Shown in pieces: positions 23,971 through 34,712 of a stretch of 64,000 nt of DNA. This stretch comes from Roseateles oligotrophus. GTDB taxonomy: Bacteria; Pseudomonadota; Gammaproteobacteria; Burkholderiales; Burkholderiaceae_C. The DNA lies in NCBI RefSeq assembly GCF_025717515.1, contig NZ_JAJIRN010000001.1, positions 434,001-498,000 of the forward strand, given 5' to 3'. The notes under the pieces are model-generated. The model was given only the letters and a program-made list of their open reading frames with translations. It did not search any database and had not been told where the DNA came from. Both the position numbers and the translations under genes were made by a program. How positions within the stretch are numbered: the first letter of the stretch is position 1; each line of letters begins with the position of its first letter.

Positions 23971-24441
23971 TCAGAAGCTCTTCTTCGCTACCTTTTTGTG
24001 GCCATCGTTGACCAGCATCAGCGCCGCTGATCCGTAGTATTTGTGGTACTCGGCGATCATCTCGCCGCTGCTGATGACGGGGTCGGTGGCGGTGAGCTGC
24101 CGGGCCTCTTCGATATCGGGCACGGCCAGGATGAACAGGCCGCGCCAGCCGTCCACACCGTCAAAAGGCCCTGCCAGGGCCAGCTTGCCCTCGGCGGCCA
24201 AGCGATTGATATTGGCAAAATGCCCTTTGAACATCGCGCTGCGTTCCGCCCCGGCGGGCATAGGCTTTGGCCCGGTTTTCAGGACCACGAGCACATACTT
24301 TCGCATGCCGTATTCGTCCGCACCGACGGCATTCGCCATTTCAGCGTCATAGGGTTGGCTCGGCAAGTTAGGCGGCTGTGCTTGGGCGAGCGCAGCCCCG
24401 ATTGGGAGGCAAAAAACCAAACTGGCGAGCAGGCTAGGCAT
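23971..24441 (-). CDS. Exported YciI-like protein
   Basis: A 156-residue protein with a cleavable signal peptide (MPSLLASLVFCLPIGAALAQAQ). The mature region YVLVVLKTGPKP...FKGHFANINRLAAEGKLALAGPF...WRGLFILAVPDIEEARQL-type blocks match the YciI/YCII fold (dimeric alpha-beta barrel). Most YciI proteins are cytosolic with a His-Asp pair; here the FKGHF histidine is visible. The ATG at 24441 follows GGAGAT. Function is unknown. Its periplasmic location is the odd point. Confidence 0.75.
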   Translation of the reverse strand: MPSLLASLVFCLPIGAALAQAQPPNLPSQPYDAEMANAVGADEYGMRKYVLVVLKTGPKPMPAGAERSAMFKGHFANINRLAAEGKLALAGPFDGVDGWRGLFILAVPDIEEARQLTATDPVISSGEMIAEYHKYYGSAALMLVNDGHKKVAKKSF

Positions 24442-24529
24442 GGGCGCGATCTCCATAAAGCTGTGTGCGATGCTACGCCGGCGCGGCTTGGCGTGCTTGT
24501 CGCTAGGCTGATTGCTTGAATGCCTGAAC

Positions 24530-25045
24530 TTAACGCCAGCGATGCAAGCCGTCAAAGTCTTCTTTGCTCAATGTGACTCCCTGCTGGCGCAAGATGGCGT
24601 AGGCACAGCTCAGGTGAAAGAAGAAGTTAGGTAGCGCGAATTGGGCGAGAAAATCGACGGCCGGCAGCGTAATGGTCGCGTGCCCCGCGTCGCCTCTGAT
24701 TTGTTTGGCCTCGGCACCCAAGAACATCTCGGGTGTCAACTCGGCCAGCCAGGCCTGGCGGGCGCGAATCAGCTCTTGCAGCCCGGCCAAACCGGCCGGG
24801 TATTCGCCAAAGGCCGGCAACTCGCGCCCGAGCAGCGGCGCCAAGGCGCGCAGCACAAAACCGCCGGCTACCTCGACCTGACTGCGCAGCGGCAGCATAT
24901 CGGGTGCCAGGCGCGTGGCGAGCAGGTCGGGTTCCGAAATCGCCCCGGCCTCGATTTGCGATTGAGCTAAATCAAGCATTGAACTCAATTGCTTCAGATA
25001 ACGTTGAAAAACCGGTACCGAGACCGCATAAAGGTTCAAGCTCAT
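24530..25045 (-). CDS. DUF1993 family protein
   Basis: A 171-residue soluble helical protein starting MSLNLYAVSVPVFQRYLKQLSSML, with HATITLPAVDFLAQFALPNFFFHLSCAYAILRQ near the end. These are the hallmarks of DUF1993, a DinB-like four-helix fold. The conserved late histidine of FFFHL could bind metal. The function is unknown. The ATG at 25043-25045 is used rather than the open extension to 25123. It is divergent from clpB, and the clpB heat-shock promoter lies between them. Confidence 0.8.
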   Translation of the reverse strand: MSLNLYAVSVPVFQRYLKQLSSMLDLAQSQIEAGAISEPDLLATRLAPDMLPLRSQVEVAGGFVLRALAPLLGRELPAFGEYPAGLAGLQELIRARQAWLAELTPEMFLGAEAKQIRGDAGHATITLPAVDFLAQFALPNFFFHLSCAYAILRQQGVTLSKEDFDGLHRWR

Positions 25046-25108
25046 AGATACGAAGCGCCGGTTGAATTTGAGAAGCATTGTCAATGCAAGTCCTGCTTGA
25101 TGGCCGCT

Positions 25109-25137
25109 CTTGAATTCAGTCAAGCCCTACCTCATCT
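25109..25137 (+). promoter_or_regulatory. Sigma-32 (heat shock) type promoter of clpB
   Basis: CTTGAA (25109-25114) and CCTCATCT (25130-25137) are separated by 15 bases. They match the RpoH consensus CTTGAA and CCCCATNT closely. The predicted start of transcription is about 25 bases before the clpB ATG, leaving a short leader with GGAGGA (25155-25160). Confidence 0.8.
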
Positions 25138-25167
25138 GCCTGCTAACCCTTAACGGAGGATTGATTC

Positions 25168-27774
<2,607 letters not shown>

Positions 27775-27788
27775 GGCTCGCTCTTTAG

Positions 27789-27820
27789 ACGGCCCCATGA
27801 CGGCCCCATGACGGGGCCGT
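27789..27820 (+). terminator. Repeat-derived hairpin behind clpB, probable terminator
   Basis: ACGGCCCCATG occurs twice in tandem (27789-27799 and 27800-27810). The second copy pairs with GGGGCCGT (27813-27820) to give an eight-base GC stem and a five-base loop. No T-run follows, so termination would be weak or factor-assisted. Confidence 0.5.
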
Positions 27821-27873
27821 CGCTTGGCTCGCCGTGGCTTGTGGGCCTCGATAATCGGGCAGGGATTAAATGA

Positions 27874-28650
27874 TTGACTCAATCCTCTTCGGTTTCCCTT
27901 CATTCAGCGCCGGTCACGCCTATGTTCTCTCCTGTTATCGAGTCTTTTTGGCAAAGCCAATTCCTTGCCGAGACAACGGTTTTCGACAGTGAACGCCTGA
28001 GCGTGCACATCAATCCGGCATTGGAGGAGGCGCGCCGGTTGGTTTTGCTGGAGCGCGCAGGGGGCAAGTTGATGGTGGCATTGAAGCCGGCGGTGGCGCA
28101 GCAGATCGGCCTGTTGCCACAAGCCGGGGACTTGACGCCGGAAAGCGTACGACTGATGTTGGATGAGGCGGGTATTGCCCTGCACGGTGCGGATCATGTG
28201 TTTCATTTCAGTGATGATTCACTGGCGGCCTTGTTGTCCGAGCCGCAGGCCGCCCACATCCGTGCATTGAGTGCTGCCGATGAAAAGGAGTTCGCCGAAT
28301 TCCAGTCGCAGGCTTCCGAGCAGGATTTGGATGATGCTTGGGTCGAGTTGGATCACTGGGCGGTGTTTGGCGCCTTTGATGCGAAATGCAAGCTGATGTG
28401 CGCGGCCAGCATGTATCCCTGGGATGGCGCGCAAATTGCGGACATCGGTGTGTTGACCTTGCCGGCGTTTCGCGGCCAGGGTCAGGCGTGGCGAGTGGTG
28501 CGTGCCATTTGTCGCCATGCGGCTCAGGCCGGGTATCAAACCCAATATCGCTGCCAACTCGACAACGCGGCCTCGATTGCCCTGGCCCGGACGGCCGGTT
28601 TGAGTTTGTATGGCAACTGGGATGTGATCGCGCAGGACGCGGAAATCTAG
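27874..28650 (+). CDS. GNAT-family acetyltransferase
   Basis: A protein of up to 258 residues. The C-terminal half has the acetyl-CoA binding pattern IADIGVLTLPAFRGQGQAWRVV-like (R/QxxGxG/A: FRGQGQA) followed by YQTQYRCQLDNAASIALARTAGLSLYGNW. This is the FR47-like GNAT arrangement. The N-terminal 130 residues are a separate, poorly conserved domain (HINPALEEARRLVLLERA). The start is uncertain. TTG at 27874 has AGGGA eight bases upstream; ATG at 27922 is the alternative. The substrate is unknown. It converges with an M16 remnant. Confidence 0.75.
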   Translation: MTQSSSVSLHSAPVTPMFSPVIESFWQSQFLAETTVFDSERLSVHINPALEEARRLVLLERAGGKLMVALKPAVAQQIGLLPQAGDLTPESVRLMLDEAGIALHGADHVFHFSDDSLAALLSEPQAAHIRALSAADEKEFAEFQSQASEQDLDDAWVELDHWAVFGAFDAKCKLMCAASMYPWDGAQIADIGVLTLPAFRGQGQAWRVVRAICRHAAQAGYQTQYRCQLDNAASIALARTAGLSLYGNWDVIAQDAEI

Positions 28651-28671
28651 TCCAAGCCGGCCAGCTCGGGA

Positions 28672-29067
28672 TCAGGAAAAAAGTGCCTCGGCGCAGGCCC
28701 GAGCGCGCTGCGGCACGCTGCCCGCCAGGGCCACGGCCGGACTTGAGCGGCCCGGCTGCAGCAACTGCTCGAACACCGCCTGCACCTGTGCGCCCTTGAC
28801 GGCTTGCATGTGGGACATCGCTTCTTCGGGCTCGCGCAGCCGGCCGAAGTTGAACAGCTCTTGTGCGGCGAGCTCCATGCGCCGCGCCGACTGCGGATCT
28901 GGTGGAGCGCCTTTCATGCAGGCTGACAAAAGGTGCTGTGCTGGCGCTGGTGGCGAAGCGACAAGCGAGAGTCTTGAATGAGCAGCGTTGCACCATGATG
29001 CGGGTCTCCTTGAGGCTTGTGAACAAAGGGCATCGATCTGTCTATCGATGTCGCTCAGTGTCTTCAA
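28672..29067 (-). pseudogene. C-terminal remnant of an M16-family peptidase
   Basis: A 131-residue open frame. About residues 43-130 resemble the last part of M16 (pitrilysin/processing peptidase) proteins: a run like AQHLLSACMKGAPP, SARRMELAAQELFNFGRL, EEAMSHMQAVKGAQVQAVFEQLL, then SPAVALAGSVP. The HxxEH active-site half and most of the fold are absent, and the first 40 residues look unrelated. A decayed gene is the simplest reading. A small functional protein cannot be excluded. Confidence 0.6.
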
Positions 29068-29318
29068 GGTCGGCGATCCTGTCGTAAGGATGAAGTCGGG
29101 TTTTGGTCGGATTTGCGTGTTGGCTTTGGCCCTTGCGATTGCCCGGAACCGGCTCGCGGGGTTCGACCATGGCCTGCTCGCTGGGCGGCGGCTTCACGCA
29201 GAGAACGCGCGGCGGGGCGCTTGTGCAAGAGCGAGTGAATTAAATCCGCGAGAATCGAGCCTGTCCGCCTCTTCAATTCACTTTTGGGGCGCCATTGAAA
29301 TCAGTAGCAAAAGAAATC

Positions 29319-29594
29319 ATGACCGAAGCCAAGCCAGAAACCACCGCAGCCCCAGCCGCCGAGAAGCCCGCCATCCCCGACCGCCTGTCGGTAGATGAGC
29401 GCAGCCCGCATTTCAATGCGGCCGTGTTCCAGCATGAAATCGGCATCCGCTTGAATGGCAAGGAACGCTCCGACGTTGAGGAATACTCGATCAGCGAAGG
29501 TTGGGTGATGGTGCGCGCCGCCAAGACCCGCGACCGCAAGGGCAACCCCTTGATGATGAAGATCAAGGGCAAGGTCGAGGCGTTTTACCGCTGA
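29319..29594 (+). CDS. DUF3297 family small protein
   Basis: A 91-residue protein starting MTEAKPETTAAP. It has an Ala/Pro/Glu-rich lead of about 25 residues, then the compact DUF3297 core: PDRLSVDERSPHFNAAVFQ, IGIRLNGKERSDVEEY and GWVMVRAAKTRDRKGNPL, ending KGKVEAFYR. It is common in proteobacteria and its function is unknown. The ATG at 29319 is preferred to the in-frame TTG at 29295. It is a stand-alone gene converging on the DUF2804 gene. Confidence 0.85.
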   Translation: MTEAKPETTAAPAAEKPAIPDRLSVDERSPHFNAAVFQHEIGIRLNGKERSDVEEYSISEGWVMVRAAKTRDRKGNPLMMKIKGKVEAFYR

Positions 29595-29609
29595 CGCGGC
29601 GACAAGGGG

Positions 29610-29628
29610 TCACCAACGCGATTGGTGA
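29610..29628 (+). terminator. Hairpin between convergent DUF3297 and DUF2804 genes
   Basis: TCACCAA-CGCGA-TTGGTGA is a perfect seven-base dyad with a five-base loop, starting 15 bases after the DUF3297 stop and covering the DUF2804 stop. There is no T-run. It could serve as a weak bidirectional terminator. Confidence 0.45.
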
Positions 29629-30611
29629 TCCTCGGTGACGCCGAGCAGGCCCTTGACCTGATGGGCGGGCGCATCCAGTGAAGCCCGCACCATGCCGCTG
29701 AACGTGCCGATCGGCTGAATGTAGTGGCTGGCCGCGATGATCAGATTGCGGTCTTCCTGCCTGGCTCCCTCGGGGCTGAAGCTCAAATCGAGCAGGCCGT
29801 CGGCAGTGCTGATGCGCCAAGGCTCAAGCGGCCGCTTGGGGTCGAACTCGAAACGTGCCGCGCCCAAGGGAATCAAGGCCCCATGCAGCCAGAGCGCGTT
29901 TTCGTTCGAGCCGAAATAGCCGCTTTGCAGATTGAAACCCATCTCCGGGCTGTGCGCGCAGGCCCAGCGCCAATCGGTGTTGCGGGCCAATAGGCCGTTG
30001 GAGCTGTCAACGCTGGCGACGGCTTGATCCAAGGAGTAAGTTTGACCCTTGACGTGCAGCTGACCCTTGACGCTCAGCGCCGGGGTCTTTTGCGTCGCAT
30101 GGGCGGCGCCATGCTCGATCGGGCCAATGGCCAGCAATATCGGCGCCGCCTCGGCCAAGCTCAGATCGGCTTGCAGTTGCATCTCGCCGGTTTGCACGCT
30201 CAGGCTCAGGCTGTCCGTGGCCTGTTGATGCTGCAGGCTCAGGCTTGCGCCCGGCCCACGGAACCATGCCTTGCAGCCGTTCAGCGGCCGATCCGATACT
30301 TTGCATTGCAGACTTGGCAGTCCGTCTTGTCGCCAGTTGGCCAACAAGCTCTTGCTGCGTCGATCAAACACATAGGCAAAGGCGGTGCAGGTCCAACCGA
30401 GGTCGACGATGGCCAAGCCAATGAAGAGCTCGTCATTGCCAAGACCCACATATTGCCAGCGCTTGTGATGCAGGCGCCGCCAGAGCCATGAGCGTTGGAA
30501 CGGGCCACTCAAGGCCCGCCAGTCAATCCGCGCAATGCGACCGGCATAACGGCCGGTCGCGGGTGCGCCGGAGCTCACCACCTCGGCCGGCGGACCGGCT
30601 AACTGCACCAT
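29610..30611 (-). CDS. DUF2804 family protein
   Basis: A 333-residue soluble protein recognised by RYAGRIARIDWRAL, RRLHHKRWQYVGLGND, IVDLGWTCTAFAYVFDR and the late DLSFSPEGARQEDRNLIIAASHYIQPIGTFSG-like blocks. Together these are DUF2804 features (a lipocalin-like/AttH-type beta fold). The biochemical role is unknown. The ATG at 30609-30611 shares one base with the PhoD stop (TGATG), so its translation is coupled to the PhoD-like gene. The longer open frame to 30941 is antisense to the PhoD coding region and is rejected. Confidence 0.8.
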   Translation of the reverse strand: MVQLAGPPAEVVSSGAPATGRYAGRIARIDWRALSGPFQRSWLWRRLHHKRWQYVGLGNDELFIGLAIVDLGWTCTAFAYVFDRRSKSLLANWRQDGLPSLQCKVSDRPLNGCKAWFRGPGASLSLQHQQATDSLSLSVQTGEMQLQADLSLAEAAPILLAIGPIEHGAAHATQKTPALSVKGQLHVKGQTYSLDQAVASVDSSNGLLARNTDWRWACAHSPEMGFNLQSGYFGSNENALWLHGALIPLGAARFEFDPKRPLEPWRISTADGLLDLSFSPEGARQEDRNLIIAASHYIQPIGTFSGMVRASLDAPAHQVKGLLGVTEDHQSRW

Positions 30612-32944
30612 CAGTCGACCAGCACCTGCGCCTTGCCGACCGGCACCCGCACACGCTTGACCGACGCGACGGGCGTGCTCGGCGCGGCGCCGCCGACCAA
30701 GGGCGTTAGCTTCTTGAAGTCGCACACCAACTCGGTCTTGCTGACGTTGACGACCGCATAGCCCTGCGCGTTGGAGTCGACATAGCTCAGCCAAGGGTTG
30801 TTGGCACTCGGCGGCACGCCGGTCGTGCTGTTGGCAAACGGGTTCATGCGCTTGACGACTTCGGCCGCCGGCACAAAGCCGATCGGGATGCCCAGCGCCT
30901 TGGCCAGGCTGTCGGCGATCAGCAGATACAGCGTCTTGCAAGGCACCGACTTGCCTTCGCCCGACAAGCGCGCGTTGGTTGCCGCGATGGTGTCACCCAT
31001 ATGGCCGTTCAAGGTTTCGTCAAAGGTGTTGATGGGGCTGGCGCTGAGGCCCGGGGTCGGCTGCACCGCCGCCAACGGGATCAGGCCGGCGCCGATCGCC
31101 GCCATCACCGCGGCCTGGATGGCGGCGGTATTGCTGAGGTCGGTGACGCCGGAGGCCATCGCAATCGCGGCCGACAACATCTGGATCGCGATGTCCTCGC
31201 AAGCCACCTCGTTGACCAGCACCAGCGGCTTGACGGCCGCAAACGCGGGCGAGTTGGCCGCACCGACAAAGTAGCTGAAGAAGGAATTGCTGGAGATGCC
31301 GGCGGTGACCAGGTCCACCATCACCGGCTTCGGGCTGGCCGCATTGAAGTCGTCCATCACCGTGCCGGCAAAGAAGGCGTGGATGTCGCCGGTGACGGCC
31401 ACCACATTGCTGACCTTGTTGCTGGCCAGATGCGCCATCAGCTGCTTGCGCTCGCCGTTGTAGCCGTCCCATTGGTCGGCATTCAGTATGAAGCGGGTCT
31501 TCAGCGCGGCGGGCGCTGTCGGTAACTTGGCGCCGTCGACGATCATCTTCATCAGCGAGGTTTCATTGCCCCAGATCTTCCACAGCGAGGTGGAGTTCTT
31601 CATCGTCTCCATCCACCATTGGCGCTGCGCGGTGCCGAGCACGGTCACCAGCGTCATCGGATCGGGCAGGCCCAAGCTTGTCGCCGCGGCGATCTTTTGC
31701 GCCTCGATGCCGGCCAGCGTGGTTTCGGGCACCATATAGCGCGCACCGATCTGGCCCAGCGGCTTGCCGTCCAGCGGGCTCGGTGCGGCTTCGGGGATCA
31801 GGTGGTCGGCGCGGTAGAGGCGCTGGTCCGTCATCACCAAATGCATCAGCTTGCCGAATTTCAGATCACGGTAGATGCGGATATTGCTGATGCCGTAACC
31901 GGCGTCGAGCGTGAAGCTGATGTCGGCCGGCATGAACTCGAACCAGGCCTGGCTGGCCGAGAGGCGGCGCGAGGTCTGCACGGTGTTGTCGGCCGCGCCG
32001 GTGGCGGGGTTGAAGCTGCCGTTGTCATAGGTCGTGCGGTCTTGCCAGCAATCGTCCGAGAACTCATGGTCATCCCAGACGGCGACAAAGGCGAAGCGCT
32101 CGTGCACCGCTTGCAGGCGCGCATCACTGCGGTAGCGCTTGTACAGATAGCGGTAGTCGGCCAGGCTGGCGGCGTATTTGCCGCCGCCGGGCAAGGCTCC
32201 GCCATTGGGCAGGACCAAGGCGGTGTGTGCGGGCTCAACCCCGCCGGCCTGGTAATCCGCGCCGACGGCCTCGTAGATGTAGTCGCCCAGGTGGACGACG
32301 AAGTCGATGTCCTCCTTGGCCAGGCTGGTGAGGCCGGCCCAATGGTTGACGCTCCAGTCCTGACAGGCCATGAAGGCGAACTTGGCGCTGTCGATGTCGG
32401 CGTCCGCCGCAGGCGCGGTCTTGAAGCGGCCGACCTTGGAGCGCGTGTCGCCGGCGGTGAACTGGTAGTAGTAGGTGGTGGCGGCTTTCAGCCCGCTGAT
32501 GCGGTGGCGCACGCTGTTGTCGTAGAAGCCGAACACCGGCACATCGGCTTCGGCGTCGATATTGCCGCTCAGCGCCGTGTTGCTGCCCAGCAAGCTTGAA
32601 TTGTCGGCGCTGCTGATGCGAAGGCGCACGCTGAAATTGACGGCCGTGCTGGCGCTCAGGATGTCATCGGCGGCTGCGGGCACCACGCGCGTCCACAGCA
32701 AGGCGCCATCGCTCTTGGGGTCGCCCGAGGCCACGCTTTGCGGGAACTTGAAGGCACCGGTGGCCGCCGGGGTGGCCGGCAAGGGCTGATTTGTGCCGGG
32801 GAAGGTCGGTGGCAGCGGCACGATGGCCTCGCCGCCACTGTCACCGCCGCCACCGCAGCCGCTCAGGCCCGTGAGGGCAGAAGTGGCGGTGATCAGGGCG
32901 CCGGTTTGCAGCACCGACTTGCGTAAAAAACTGCGTCTGTCCAT
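30611..32944 (-). CDS. PhoD-like alkaline phosphatase, Tat lipoprotein
   Basis: A 777-residue exported metallophosphoesterase. The N-terminus MDRRSFLRKS is a Tat motif, and LTGLSGC gives a lipobox at C30. A PhoD N-terminal Fn3-like domain (about 60-175) precedes the metallophosphatase core: FMACQDWSVNHWAGL, FVVHLGDYIYEA, FVAVWDDHEFSDDC, VAVTGDIHAF and later His/Asp positions. It is longer than Bacillus PhoD because of an insert and C-terminal extension near 600-720. PhoD enzymes cleave phosphodiesters or monoesters with Fe/Ca. Here it sits between a FadL-like porin gene and a DUF2804 gene, not in a phosphate-starvation context. Confidence 0.88.
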   Translation of the reverse strand: MDRRSFLRKSVLQTGALITATSALTGLSGCGGGGDSGGEAIVPLPPTFPGTNQPLPATPAATGAFKFPQSVASGDPKSDGALLWTRVVPAAADDILSASTAVNFSVRLRISSADNSSLLGSNTALSGNIDAEADVPVFGFYDNSVRHRISGLKAATTYYYQFTAGDTRSKVGRFKTAPAADADIDSAKFAFMACQDWSVNHWAGLTSLAKEDIDFVVHLGDYIYEAVGADYQAGGVEPAHTALVLPNGGALPGGGKYAASLADYRYLYKRYRSDARLQAVHERFAFVAVWDDHEFSDDCWQDRTTYDNGSFNPATGAADNTVQTSRRLSASQAWFEFMPADISFTLDAGYGISNIRIYRDLKFGKLMHLVMTDQRLYRADHLIPEAAPSPLDGKPLGQIGARYMVPETTLAGIEAQKIAAATSLGLPDPMTLVTVLGTAQRQWWMETMKNSTSLWKIWGNETSLMKMIVDGAKLPTAPAALKTRFILNADQWDGYNGERKQLMAHLASNKVSNVVAVTGDIHAFFAGTVMDDFNAASPKPVMVDLVTAGISSNSFFSYFVGAANSPAFAAVKPLVLVNEVACEDIAIQMLSAAIAMASGVTDLSNTAAIQAAVMAAIGAGLIPLAAVQPTPGLSASPINTFDETLNGHMGDTIAATNARLSGEGKSVPCKTLYLLIADSLAKALGIPIGFVPAAEVVKRMNPFANSTTGVPPSANNPWLSYVDSNAQGYAVVNVSKTELVCDFKKLTPLVGGAAPSTPVASVKRVRVPVGKAQVLVD

Positions 32945-32955
32945 GATGGTCTCTT

Positions 32956-32994
32956 GTCTGCGTTATTCGTCTACGTTGTTCGTCTGCGTTGGCG
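32956..32994. repeat. Three 13-bp direct repeats in the leader of the PhoD-like gene
   Basis: Units GTCTGCGTTATTC (32956-32968), GTCTACGTTGTTC (32969-32981) and GTCTGCGTTGGCG (32982-32994) lie head-to-tail. They fill the 53-base gap between the FadL-like stop and the PhoD-like start. The regular 13-base phase could be an operator array or replication slippage. Confidence 0.65.
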
Positions 32995-32997
32995 GGC

Positions 32998-34491
32998 TCA
33001 GAACTGATAGTTCAGCTGCACGCCGACGGTCTTGGCCGAGCTTTCGTAATTGCCGCGCACGGTGGAGTAGGCGCAGCTGCAAGGCACAACGCCTTCGGCA
33101 TCGTCGGTGGCGCTCATCGGCGCGTCCTTGAGCTTGACATAGCCGAATGACAGATCCACGCTGGCCTGTTTGTTGATCGCGAAATTGGCGCCCAGCGCAT
33201 ACCAGGTGCGATCGGAGTCGGGCAGGGCGGGGCTGCGGTAGACGGTGTCAACCGGGCTCTTGTCAAACGACACGCCGGCACGCAGCAGCAGGGCGGGCGC
33301 AACTTTCCAATTGCCGCCGAGGGAGACGCGCCAGGCGTCCTTCCAATGCTCGGCAGTGATCGACGGTGCGGCCGTGCTGTCAAAGTTGATCCGCAGCGTC
33401 TCCAGCGTCGAATAGCGGTACCAGGTGGCATCGGCCATCACGGCGAAGCGGCTGTCGAGTTGGCGGAACGCATTCATGGACAGCGAGTCATGCGTCTTCA
33501 CGTTCAGCGAGGCGCCCGAATCATTGTGGTCAAGCTTGCTGTGGCCGTCACCCGGCTTGCCGGTGATGGCGGCCAGCACTTCGGGCGGCAGATTGCTCGG
33601 CTGGGTCCAGTCGCCTGTACCTTTGAGCTTGTGCGAGATGCTGCTGCGCCATGACGCGCCGACACGGGTTTGCTCGTCGATCTCCCACAACAAGGCGAGG
33701 TTGGTGCCGAAGCCCCAATCGTTGCCGCTCACATGAACCGAACCGTCATAAGCCGAATCACCGAAGACCTTGGCGGCCTGCTGGCGCAGTTGCAAGGCGA
33801 GGCCCGGCGCACCGCCGGCGGCGGCTTGGCCCGCAGCGGCCAGCAAGCCGGCTGCATACGCCGAGCCATAGGGCGTGGCACGCTTCAAGTCCCCTTCCAT
33901 GTATTGGGCGGTAATACCGAAGGCCAAGGACAAGGACTGGCTGGGCTTCCAGGCGATATTGGGATTGATGGCGAAGGACTTCAGCTCGACCGAATTCAGG
34001 TTGTAGCGGCCGCCCCAGCTCGGCTCGTAATCCAGCTTGGCGCCGTAGGGCACAAAGGCGCCGACACCAAAAGCCATGCTGTCGGAGTATTTGTAGCTGC
34101 CGTAGAAATGGGGCACGACCACGCTATTGGTGGGCGACTGCGACTCACCGGCCTTGGAGATAGGCACCGGCTGGAAGCCCGAGCCGGGCAGGGCGATGGT
34201 TGAGCCTTGATCGGTGAAACGGACATTCGGCTTTACAAAGTCCAGCACACCGGAGAACTGCCAACCGGACAGTCGCGTGATTGCCGCCGGGTTGGCAAAA
34301 ATGGTGCTGGCATCCGCGCCTTCGGCCCCATTCGCGTTGGCCGTGCCTTCACCGGCAGCACTTTGGGTGCCAAAGCGGTAGCCGGCGGCTTGGGCTTGAT
34401 TCGCCGGCAAGAGCAAACTCAAGCCGCTCGCAATCAAGGCTGCCAGGGCGTGGTGTCGGGGTCCGGAATTGATTTTGCTGGGTCTGGCCAT
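32998..34491 (-). CDS. OmpP1/FadL/TodX-family outer membrane transporter
   Basis: A 497-residue outer-membrane beta-barrel with a signal peptide cleaved near AQA-AGY (residue 36). The N-terminal hatch region GTQSAAGEGTANANGAEGADASTIFANPAAITRL is typical of FadL. Amphipathic strands follow throughout, ending with the terminal strand KTVGVQLNYQF (aromatic last residue). FadL-type channels pass long-chain fatty acids, aromatic hydrocarbons or other hydrophobic compounds. It lies upstream of the PhoD-like gene and downstream of a di-haem cytochrome gene, with a sterol-desaturase family enzyme nearby. This hints at uptake or handling of a lipid-like substrate. Confidence 0.88.
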   Translation of the reverse strand: MARPSKINSGPRHHALAALIASGLSLLLPANQAQAAGYRFGTQSAAGEGTANANGAEGADASTIFANPAAITRLSGWQFSGVLDFVKPNVRFTDQGSTIALPGSGFQPVPISKAGESQSPTNSVVVPHFYGSYKYSDSMAFGVGAFVPYGAKLDYEPSWGGRYNLNSVELKSFAINPNIAWKPSQSLSLAFGITAQYMEGDLKRATPYGSAYAAGLLAAAGQAAAGGAPGLALQLRQQAAKVFGDSAYDGSVHVSGNDWGFGTNLALLWEIDEQTRVGASWRSSISHKLKGTGDWTQPSNLPPEVLAAITGKPGDGHSKLDHNDSGASLNVKTHDSLSMNAFRQLDSRFAVMADATWYRYSTLETLRINFDSTAAPSITAEHWKDAWRVSLGGNWKVAPALLLRAGVSFDKSPVDTVYRSPALPDSDRTWYALGANFAINKQASVDLSFGYVKLKDAPMSATDDAEGVVPCSCAYSTVRGNYESSAKTVGVQLNYQF

Positions 34492-34712
34492 GTCTATGTC
34501 TCCTGATGTCTGGCAGCTGCGCCGGGCGGTTCTTTTTTTGAACGGTTTGGCGTCTTCGCTGCTGATGGGGTCAGCCTATCTTCGGGCTTGAAAGCGATCC
34601 GTTTGAGCGGGTAATCCTGGACTTTTGGCCTGAATCCCACGTTTTTTTCAGTTTTAGAGGCAGTGCCTTAAAAGCGGTTGCGGCGGTGGCATTCGATGGC
34701 GTTCGGTGGCCT

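Noticed and set aside
32818-32860. Gly/Ser-rich coding repeats resembling a microsatellite in the PhoD-like gene
   Set aside because: This is explained as the Gly-rich linker after the lipobox of the encoded lipoprotein.
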